In this document: positions 14,332 through 20,706 of the stretch, piece after piece
Layout of the letters: each line of letters begins with the position of its first letter
How positions within the stretch are numbered: the first letter of the stretch is position 1
Assembly (NCBI GenBank): GCA_038065635.1
Contig: JBBTQP010000074.1
Span: forward strand, 1 to 24,453
Origin: JAHJFW01 sp038065635
Lineage (GTDB): Bacteria > Patescibacteriota > Patescibacteriia > 2-12-FULL-60-25
Reading direction: 5' to 3'
Length of the DNA: 24,453 nt
Notes under the pieces: generated by a model
Told to the model about the DNA's origin: nothing
The model's database searches: none
Seen by the model: only the letters and a program-made list of their open reading frames with translations
Position numbers and translations under genes: made by a program

Positions 14332-15300
14332 TCAGTCTCCGACGAGGAGGAACGAGGTGCCGGGCGGGTGGCAGATGTCGCGCTTGACGCTGTCGAGCAA
14401 ACGGCGGCCGCCAGAACCCAGCAGGAGCATGGGCACGACTGCGACGTCGTCGGACACCGTGTACGTTCCGTACGTGACGATCTCTCTCCTGCAGATCGAC
14501 GGCCTCGAGGCGACGAACACCGCAGTCTCGACCAAGGTGGCGGGATTCAGCCCGTGCTTTTTCGCCCACGCGTCCACGTCTTGCACGGTCATTTCCCAAA
14601 GGAACCGCTTCACCATAAAGCGGCGCTGTCCCAAGCGGATCGGTACTCCGCGCAGCGACTCGTGAATGTACACGTCGCGATGCGGCTCGTCCCACATGGG
14701 GTCGCACCACGAGAAGATCCCGTTCATCTTGCCGAGATCGAGCGGCTCCGCGCTGTCTACCTGCACGCGGAACTCCTTGTCCGGGTAGATGAGTTGCTGC
14801 ACCTTAGCAAGCGGCGTTCGCTCCGCCGGCACGCTCTCGTTCTCGGCTTCGCCGCCGATCATGAAGAACTTCGTGCTCGGTGTCCACGGCCCGTTCGCGT
14901 TTACCAGCGTGAGACGCCGCTTGCCGTCTTCGCCTACTTCCAGGCAAAGGATCTTGCGTTCGCGCAAGATTTCGGCGACCGCGCCGAGCGCGACGATGGT
15001 TTCGGAGCCGCAGCTCTCCTGCTTGATGCGCGCGTACGCGAGAAGCTCGTTCGGCGACCCCGGAAGGAATCCGCGTTCTGCGCCGAGATTCAACGCGTCT
15101 CTAGTTCGGCCGCCACACGTCAGCCGGATCAGGTATCCGTTCATGGCCACGAAATCCTTGATAGGCCGGCTTCTTGCAGCGGTCGGCTCAAACTTGACCA
15201 TGGCGATCTGGGGATCGATCTCGTCGAACTCCTCGCCTAGACCATCCGTGTTGAACGGCTCTTGCGGCACGAGGGGGAGTTGGTGATATTCGAGCTGCAT
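14332..15300 (-). CDS. 322-residue protein of unknown function
   Basis: I do not recognise the family. The product is soluble with no signal peptide or membrane segment. Visible features: an acidic N-terminal part (GLGEEFDEIDPQ near 21-32), a stretch of alternating strands and turns, a possible helix-turn-helix-sized segment near 255-285 (VQDVDAWAKKHGLNPATLVETAVFVA), and a C-terminal AVVPMLLLGSGGRRLLDSVKRDI segment. There is no catalytic motif I can name. It is judged real because it is long, starts with an ATG preceded by CGGAG at 8-base spacing, and ends in two hairpins and a T-run. Codons are strongly GC-ending (AAG, GAG, CTC), unlike mrdA upstream. It stands alone as a transcription unit. 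Confidence 0.8.
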   Translation of the reverse strand: MQLEYHQLPLVPQEPFNTDGLGEEFDEIDPQIAMVKFEPTAARSRPIKDFVAMNGYLIRLTCGGRTRDALNLGAERGFLPGSPNELLAYARIKQESCGSETIVALGAVAEILRERKILCLEVGEDGKRRLTLVNANGPWTPSTKFFMIGGEAENESVPAERTPLAKVQQLIYPDKEFRVQVDSAEPLDLGKMNGIFSWCDPMWDEPHRDVYIHESLRGVPIRLGQRRFMVKRFLWEMTVQDVDAWAKKHGLNPATLVETAVFVASRPSICRREIVTYGTYTVSDDVAVVPMLLLGSGGRRLLDSVKRDICHPPGTSFLLVGD

Positions 15301-15434
15301 TCTGCTATCTCCGTTGTGTATAGGACTGCCAAGCCGCCCATGGGTTGTTCGTTCGGTCCGTCAATAAGAAAAGGAGCTACACTAAAAAACCATATTAAAT
15401 GAGACGTGTCAATAATTTGTACCCGAATATCCGC

Positions 15435-15499
15435 GTAGGGGCGGGCTTGTCCCGCCCTCCCCGTTTTCCGCATCCAGGGCGGGACAAGCCCGGCACTAC
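15435..15499. repeat. inverted repeat overlapping the end of mrdA
   Basis: Arms 15435-15458 and 15476-15499 agree at 21 of 24 positions (GTAGGGGCGGGCTTGTCCCG and onward). On minus the repeat begins within the last codons of mrdA and supplies its TAG stop. It can act as a terminator-like hairpin for the mreBCD-mrdA operon but has no T-run. The rest of 15301-15434 is AT-rich leader of the 14332-15300 gene; TTGACA occurs at about 15408 without a well-placed -10. Confidence 0.8.
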
Positions 15500-17412
15500 C
15501 GGAGTTTCAACCACGCGTCCAACACCGCTCTCGCCACCGGAATCGCTGTCCTCGATCCCTCCACTCCTTCTTCGAGAAGAACCGTCACAACGATCTCCGG
15601 CTTTTCAAAGGGCGCGAACGCCGTAAACCACGCGTGGTTCGCTTTATCGCTCCTCCATTGCGCTGTCCCCGTCTTTCCGGCCACAGGTACCGGAAACCCC
15701 GCCAAAGCTCGCCCAGAGCCGTATATTACCGTATCCCTCATCCCAAGCCGCACGGTCTGCACAGCATCCTCCGGCGCCACCCTCTCCGACGTCGGACGTC
15801 CGACGTTGGACGTCTGATATTTCATAAAATGCGGAGTTATCTTCAAACCTCCATTCGCAATTTCAGCTGTAAATAAAGCGACCTGAAGCGGAGTCACCAA
15901 AAGATCTCCTTGTCCTATCGAAAGGTTGTATGTATCGCCGATGTACCATCTCTCGCCTTTTACCTTTTCCTTCCATTCGCGTGACGGAACAAACCCAGCC
16001 GCTTCGCCGGGCATATCCAAACCGGTTTTATATCCAAGCCCGAACCTCCGCATCCAATCGGTCAAACGATCCACGCCAAGACCGATAAATTTTTCATATC
16101 CTCCTCCGAGTTCGTAAAAAAACGTGTTCACTGACCACGCAATAGCGCGACGCACATTCGTAACGCCATGACCTCCGGCGCTCCAATCCGGAAAAAACCA
16201 CGGGCCTATCTGCAAACCTCCGGTCGAAAGCACCGTGGTCTTCGACGTAATCACGCCTTCTGCCAAACCGGCTGTAGCGATTACCGGCTTTGCCGTTGAA
16301 CCGGACGGATAAACTCCGGCCCACGCGCGCGGAAGAAACGGACGATCTTCGTCTTGCAGCAAACTTCTATATCGCGTCGACGAAACAGTGCCTGAAAATA
16401 TATTGTTGTCGTAAGCTGGCAGTGAAACAGCCGCTAGAATTTCTCCGTCTTGCGGATCAAGCACCACAACAGCTCCACGCGTAACCTTGGCTTTTTGTAA
16501 ACCGTCGCGAAGCGCGCGTTCAGCCGCCAACTGCAAACGCGCATCAATCGCCAAAACTAGATCCGTTCCATCTTTTGATGGTCGCTCTTCGATTACCGCG
16601 GTCTTCCTATGCCGAGAGTCAACTTCATAAATCGTGACTCCAGGAGTCCCACGCAGCGTCTCTTCATACTCCGCTTCAACTCCCGTCTTTCCGATCAAAT
16701 CAATTTGGCTATATCCCTGTTTTCTCTTCTCATCCAATTCTTCCGGAGTGATTGGAGCGAGATAGCCAAGAACATGCGAAAGACTCAAAACATCCGGCGC
16801 TGAATGATATTTTCTCTTACTTCCAACCGCGATCTCCAAAGACGGATTTTGTCCGGCTAGAATATTTACGGCAATCGCCTGCTCATAAGGGATGTCGCGC
16901 TTAAGTACGGAGCTGGCATCAGGATCTGTTGATGAAGCGAATATCTGCTCGATTTCCGTGACAGGAAGCCCGATTATGCGACCAACTTTTGCAAGAAGCT
17001 CCGCTCGTTCGCTTTCATGCAATGGCAAAAGTCGTTCGATCGCGCGAACTTCGAATGAAGGCATGTTTTCGGCGAGAACGACTCCATTCCTATCGCGAAT
17101 AACTCCGCGCTTTGACAGCTCAACTTCATAACGCAAACGGTTTCTGTCGGCCTGCGCGCGAAAGGAAGCTCCGTTTACGATCTGCATCCAGAAAGCGCGG
17201 CCCACGAGTACTGTAATCGTCAACGCAACCAGACCGACCACCATCTTGAAACGTTTTTGTGGAATCGCGTTTCCCATGAACAAAGGGCTATCTTTGACAT
17301 GCGTGAAATCTTTTTCATACATCACTTCGTGGGAAATCACGGACGGCGTTTCGGTCCTTATTGATTGACCAAGCCCGCCATCGTTTCTCCACTGGAACGG
17401 ATCAGTACTCAT
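15496..17412 (-). CDS. mrdA: penicillin-binding protein 2 (elongasome transpeptidase)
   Basis: Cross-links peptidoglycan during cell elongation. The 638-residue product has a cytoplasmic N-terminus of about 55 residues, a membrane anchor (about 56-76), a pedestal domain (GVIRDRNGVVLAENMPSFEV near 103-122; IGKTGVEAEYEETLRG near 240-255) and a transpeptidase domain with SxxK Ser372-Lys375 (YPSGSTAKP), SxN Ser427-Asn429 (WSVNT) and KTG 580-582 (VAGKTGTAQ). Residues 534-543 are coded by a 7-bp tandem repeat in a variable loop. The start overlaps mreD by 11 bases. The TAG stop lies inside an inverted repeat, and the protein ends soon after the last domain strand. No rodA is next to it. Confidence 0.96.
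   Translation of the reverse strand: MSTDPFQWRNDGGLGQSIRTETPSVISHEVMYEKDFTHVKDSPLFMGNAIPQKRFKMVVGLVALTITVLVGRAFWMQIVNGASFRAQADRNRLRYEVELSKRGVIRDRNGVVLAENMPSFEVRAIERLLPLHESERAELLAKVGRIIGLPVTEIEQIFASSTDPDASSVLKRDIPYEQAIAVNILAGQNPSLEIAVGSKRKYHSAPDVLSLSHVLGYLAPITPEELDEKRKQGYSQIDLIGKTGVEAEYEETLRGTPGVTIYEVDSRHRKTAVIEERPSKDGTDLVLAIDARLQLAAERALRDGLQKAKVTRGAVVVLDPQDGEILAAVSLPAYDNNIFSGTVSSTRYRSLLQDEDRPFLPRAWAGVYPSGSTAKPVIATAGLAEGVITSKTTVLSTGGLQIGPWFFPDWSAGGHGVTNVRRAIAWSVNTFFYELGGGYEKFIGLGVDRLTDWMRRFGLGYKTGLDMPGEAAGFVPSREWKEKVKGERWYIGDTYNLSIGQGDLLVTPLQVALFTAEIANGGLKITPHFMKYQTSNVGRPTSERVAPEDAVQTVRLGMRDTVIYGSGRALAGFPVPVAGKTGTAQWRSDKANHAWFTAFAPFEKPEIVVTVLLEEGVEGSRTAIPVARAVLDAWLKLR
15786..15813. repeat. 7-bp tandem repeat inside mrdA
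   Basis: Four units: CCGACGT, CGGACGT, CCGACGT, TGGACGT. The middle ACGTCGGACGTCCGACGT is a perfect 18-base palindrome. The 28 bases code for T-S-N-V-G-R-P-T-S-E in a loop before the KTG motif. Confidence 0.8.
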
Positions 17413-17941
17413 ATGATCCGTTTTGAATGACAGGCGTAAGAAATCTACGTGTGAAGCGAGCGATTATAAAAAATAAAACGGCGACCGAAAAAACATCCCA
17501 GGCGCAAGAAATAAAAAAAGCTTGAACCGAAACTGTCTGGAAAACGGTTTTGAAAAGTAAATTGGAAGCGAATGCCGCGACGATCTCCCAAATTGCCGAA
17601 AGCGTTCGAGCGATGATAACAAGCGTAGCCATGACATAGACGGAGCGATTCGTTAAAACCGATTCCAAAATAAACGCCAGCGCTATTATGATCAAAAGAT
17701 ATTCGGCAACCGCGAACTTGGAAACTCCGGGACTAAAAAGATCTACGATAAATCCTCCGGTGCCGGCAAAAACCAAAGCGGCTGTCGGACGATTTAGAAT
17801 CAAAAATATCGCCGCTATCGGAAGCACCGGCAAAAATTCACGCCATGGCGTTGGAAGTAAACTAAAAAAACAAACCTGCGCCAAGCCGATAATTATGGAT
17901 ACGGCAATTACCAACGTCCAGCGTTTTTTTGTCATAATCAC
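17402..17941 (-). CDS. mreD: MreD rod-shape membrane protein
   Basis: Integral membrane member of the elongasome. The 179-residue product has about five membrane segments (near 9-28, 35-55, 58-75, 78-95 and 135-165), a FxxDLFSPG-type motif (FIVDLFSPGVSKFAVAEYLL near 64-83) typical of MreD, and little else. The GTG start at 17941 overlaps the mreC stop as GTGA; an ATG two codons later is the alternative. It overlaps mrdA by 11 bases at its end. Position between mreC and mrdA is the classical order. Confidence 0.88.
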   Translation of the reverse strand: MIMTKKRWTLVIAVSIIIGLAQVCFFSLLPTPWREFLPVLPIAAIFLILNRPTAALVFAGTGGFIVDLFSPGVSKFAVAEYLLIIIALAFILESVLTNRSVYVMATLVIIARTLSAIWEIVAAFASNLLFKTVFQTVSVQAFFISCAWDVFSVAVLFFIIARFTRRFLTPVIQNGSYEY

Positions 17942-18756
17942 GGTTCTTCGGGACGAAATGCGCTTGGCAATAAAACCATCACGATATTCAATTGATCTCT
18001 TTTAGCCAGTGGCTCCACGGACGCGCTCTTAAATGGATCCGTATCCGTGCCCTGAACGTCGTTGACGATCCCTATGACGAGATTTGGCGGGATCTTTTCT
18101 TCAGTACCCGCCGTAACGATTATGTCGTCGCGTTCCAACGATTCGGATTGCGGTACAAGCGTTAGACGCGCAACTTGATTCCCACTCCCCTCTACCAATC
18201 CGAACAAGCGATTCCCGCCGGAAGATGCGGCGGCGAGTCGACTTGATTGATCCGAAACCAGAGTGACTGTTGACACGCGCTCCTTTAATGCCGTGACCTT
18301 TCCGACCAAAATCCCATTACCAACAATTACAGCCATTCCTGTCTCAACGCCGTCTTTCGATCCCCTATCAATTACAACCGTTGCCGAACGAGGATTGACA
18401 CTGCGAACGATGATGCGAGCGGGTACGGATTCGTATCCGGTTTGTCGTTTAAACTCAAGGAGAGACGTAAGTGAGCGATTCTCCTCTTCCAAGGCGCGCA
18501 AACGAACATAATCAACGACCAACGAACGCGCCCGCGCTTCCAGCTCGTTATTTCGATCACGAAGTTCGTTGAACTCCGGCGACCCGATCAATAAATCACG
18601 CGTACCAGTTCCGATTGTCGCAAAAAATCTTCCAACCGGAAGAAGAACCGTTCGAAACGCGTCTTCGACTGGCTGCATAAGACGCGAGATTTGCAAAACG
18701 GATAATACAAGAACAAGAGCTATCGTTGCGATTAAAAGTCTTGAGCGGATCTTCAT
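17938..18756 (-). CDS. mreC: MreC rod-shape-determining protein
   Basis: Bitopic scaffold that activates PBP2-RodA. The 272-residue product has an N-terminal membrane anchor (about 6-24), a coiled coil (about 60-105, NELRDRNNELEARARSL and RLRALEEENRSLTSLLEF), and two beta-barrel domains (ARIIVRSVNPRSATVVIDRG; GMAVIVGNGILVGKV; and the end QLNIVMVLLP). Length fits. It follows mreB by 12 bases and overlaps mreD by 4 bases. Confidence 0.93.
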   Translation of the reverse strand: MKIRSRLLIATIALVLVLSVLQISRLMQPVEDAFRTVLLPVGRFFATIGTGTRDLLIGSPEFNELRDRNNELEARARSLVVDYVRLRALEEENRSLTSLLEFKRQTGYESVPARIIVRSVNPRSATVVIDRGSKDGVETGMAVIVGNGILVGKVTALKERVSTVTLVSDQSSRLAAASSGGNRLFGLVEGSGNQVARLTLVPQSESLERDDIIVTAGTEEKIPPNLVIGIVNDVQGTDTDPFKSASVEPLAKRDQLNIVMVLLPSAFRPEEP

Positions 18757-18768
18757 GATTCCTCCTCC

Positions 18769-19815
18769 CTAGCGCATTAAGTCAGTTATTGGAACCGATA
18801 CGTCTTTTAACAATCTGCGGTCTTCCAGCAGTAAACCGGCTCCCCTAACGACCGCAAATAACGGCTCGTCCGCGATTCTGACGGCCAACCCTGTACCTTC
18901 CGAAATCGCCCTGTCCAAGCCGCGAAGAAGCGCGCCGCCTCCGGATAAAACGATGCCCTGTCGATATATGTCAGCGACTAATTCCGGCGGCGTTATTTCC
19001 AGAATTGATTTTATGTGTTCGACTATCGCTTTGACGGAACGAGCGAGTGCCTCTCTAACCTGCTCGTCGCTAACCATGATTTCGCGTGGTAATCCGGACA
19101 ATAAATCACGACCGCGCATAGAAACTTCACGCCGTTCAGAAAGCGGGATCGCGCTACCCGCTTCTATTTTTACATCTTCCGCGACGCGCTCTCCGAGCAA
19201 AAGATTGAATACGTCTCGCGCGTACTGGACGATATTGCGATTCATCTCGTCTCCTGCGATTGGAATGGATTTGGATGTGACCACTCCGTTCAACGAGATA
19301 ACCGCGATTTCGGTAGTCCCGCCTCCGATGTCGATTATCAAATTGCCGATCGGCTCCGTTATCGGGAGTCCAACGCCGATCGCCGCCGCCATCGGTTCTT
19401 CCACGATATGAACCTCTCGCGCTCCGGCGGCGAGTACCGCATCTCCAACGGCTTTCCTCTCAACTTCCGTAACGTTTAGAGGAACTCCCACTACAACACG
19501 AGGCCTTGGAATCAACGCGGAACTTTCACGATGAACTTTCTCAAAGAAAAACCGCAACATCTTTTCGGTCACTTCAAAATCCGAAATTATTCCGCGTTGA
19601 AGAGGGCGCGTCACCTGAACATGGGGCGGCGTTTTTCCCAGCATCGCCTTTGCGTCATGACCTACCGCTAGAATCTGCCCATTACGAAGATTGACGGCAA
19701 CGAACGAAGGTTCGTTCACTACTATTCCCTTACCCTTGGAAAACATGAGGGTGTTTGCGGTTCCAAGATCTACGCCCAGATCTTTGGACAAACGGGAAGT
19801 CAACATATCAAACAT
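18769..19815 (-). CDS. mreB: MreB actin-like cytoskeletal protein
   Basis: Filament-forming actin homologue that positions wall synthesis and implies a rod-like cell. The 348-residue product has phosphate-1 motif DLGTANTLMF (about 15-25), connector IVEEPMAAAIGVGLP, phosphate-2 NLIIDIGGGTTEIAVISL and adenosine motif GGGALLRGLDRAI. Start: ATG at 19815 (MFDMLTSRLSKDLGVDLG); a Met at residue 4 is the alternative. No Shine-Dalgarno is present and the ATG lies only 8 bases after a TAAATA box, so translation may be leaderless. First gene of mreB-mreC-mreD-mrdA. Confidence 0.96.
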   Translation of the reverse strand: MFDMLTSRLSKDLGVDLGTANTLMFSKGKGIVVNEPSFVAVNLRNGQILAVGHDAKAMLGKTPPHVQVTRPLQRGIISDFEVTEKMLRFFFEKVHRESSALIPRPRVVVGVPLNVTEVERKAVGDAVLAAGAREVHIVEEPMAAAIGVGLPITEPIGNLIIDIGGGTTEIAVISLNGVVTSKSIPIAGDEMNRNIVQYARDVFNLLLGERVAEDVKIEAGSAIPLSERREVSMRGRDLLSGLPREIMVSDEQVREALARSVKAIVEHIKSILEITPPELVADIYRQGIVLSGGGALLRGLDRAISEGTGLAVRIADEPLFAVVRGAGLLLEDRRLLKDVSVPITDLMR

Positions 19816-19823
19816 ACGTGTAC

Positions 19824-19853
19824 TATTTAGACACGCAGTCGCGAGTTAATCAA
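19824..19853 (-). promoter_or_regulatory. probable mreB promoter
   Basis: Minus-strand TTGATT (19853-19848), 18-base spacer, TAAATA (19829-19824). The start of transcription would fall at or within a base or two of the mreB ATG. Confidence 0.5.
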
Positions 19854-19879
19854 GTCTAACCAATGAGTCGATTTGGTGT

Positions 19880-20269
19880 TCAAGAACGACGCGACTCTTC
19901 TTTCACCAAAAACAAATATTCGACTATTGAAAAAGTAACTATCAGGATTAGGAATGACCACCAGTGCAACTTGCCCTGGGCTGACAAAACCAAAGCCGCG
20001 ATTCCAGCCATGGCAAGCGCAATGGCGTGTCTGAACGAAATCTTAACCTCTCTGATCAGCACGTCCTTTCTTTTCAAAATATGAACGCGATAAAGAGATC
20101 CAAGAATCGTAAGCGCACCAACCAAAGTCATAAACAAAGTGAGATAGAACATCAAAAATCCAGTAATGCCGGTTTCAAACGGGTCCGTATTCCAAACAAT
20201 GACACCCCACGCAAAAGTCGCCAAAGCAGTAGCCACCGCCATGAACATAAGATAAATCCTAAACGTCAT
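19880..20269 (-). CDS. small four-helix membrane protein of unknown function
   Basis: A 129-residue protein with four membrane segments near residues 5-26, 38-58, 80-98 and 102-122, joined by a basic cytoplasmic loop (VHILKRKDVLIREVKISFRH, 62-81) and ending EESRRS. Similar small membrane proteins are common in CPR genomes as I recall, always annotated hypothetical. No Shine-Dalgarno is seen before the ATG at 20269. It lies between the hairpin repeat (20293-20390) and mreB, and could be transcribed with either neighbour. Confidence 0.78.
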   Translation of the reverse strand: MTFRIYLMFMAVATALATFAWGVIVWNTDPFETGITGFLMFYLTLFMTLVGALTILGSLYRVHILKRKDVLIREVKISFRHAIALAMAGIAALVLSAQGKLHWWSFLILIVTFSIVEYLFLVKEESRRS

Positions 20270-20292
20270 GTCGTGATTATATCACGACGTAC

Positions 20293-20390
20293 ACAAATCG
20301 CATTATGAAATATGACTTCTCGAAGCGAGGACTGCTCGAGCGAAGCGAGTTCCGCAGCGAGAGAAGTCATATTGCATAATGCGATTTTGT
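20293..20390. repeat. hairpin repeat with constant core, copy 3
   Basis: Arms TCGCATTATG..ATATGACTTCTC (20298-20320) and their complement (20361-20384) match except for a mismatched pair, with a further ACAAA/TTTTGT extension. The core GCGAGGACTGCTCGAGCGAA plus GCGAGTTCCGCAG is shared with copies 1 and 2. It starts 6 bases after the dciA-like stop on minus. Confidence 0.88.
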
Positions 20391-20396
20391 AGTTCT

Positions 20397-20702
20397 TCAA
20401 AACCCTTTTGATCTCACGTCCAAACGCACCACCCTTCTACTCCCGCATCTCCTATTAATTTCATTCAAGATCCGAACTTCATCAACGCGAAATTGCTGCA
20501 TTGCAACGGCGGATGTTGATTCAAATTTCAGAGTTCCGTCAGCAAAAGATATCGGAGTCACAAACCGAGCGCGTTCGTCTCCCCAAAGCCCCAATACAGC
20601 GGCAACGGCGTGCTCCAGCACTTGAAACGCCTCCAGTTGGTGCGTAAACGACCGTCCCGCGAGAACGGACGGCATAATTCTTTTTATGGAGTGAAACGTC
20701 AT
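20397..20702 (-). CDS. DciA-like (DUF721) protein
   Basis: A 101-residue protein with the DUF721 layout: a helix with AVAAVLGLWGDERARFVTPISFADGTLKFES (33-64), then a helix ending ILNEINRRCGSRRVVRLDV (77-96). The pattern of a Trp in the first helix, TPxxFxDGTL strands and LxxINxxxG is what I use for the call. DciA proteins load or regulate the replicative helicase DnaB in bacteria without DnaC; this short form has just the domain. It lies 4 bases after uvrD, so it is coupled to a repair/replication helicase, which agrees with a DNA role. A hairpin repeat follows the stop. Confidence 0.75.
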   Translation of the reverse strand: MTFHSIKRIMPSVLAGRSFTHQLEAFQVLEHAVAAVLGLWGDERARFVTPISFADGTLKFESTSAVAMQQFRVDEVRILNEINRRCGSRRVVRLDVRSKGF

Positions 20703-20706
20703 ATCA

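Noticed and set aside
14312..14710. Alternative minus-strand frame rich in Arg inside the 14332-15300 gene
   Set aside because: GC-rich shadow frame without start signals; the overlapping 322-codon frame has them.
14368..15240. Long plus-strand frame opposite the 322-residue gene
   Set aside because: Typical antisense shadow of a gene with GC-ending codons; signals and terminator belong to the minus strand.
15237..15473. 78-codon minus-strand frame upstream of the 322-residue gene
   Set aside because: Runs through the inverted repeat and the leader; no ribosome site and no family features.
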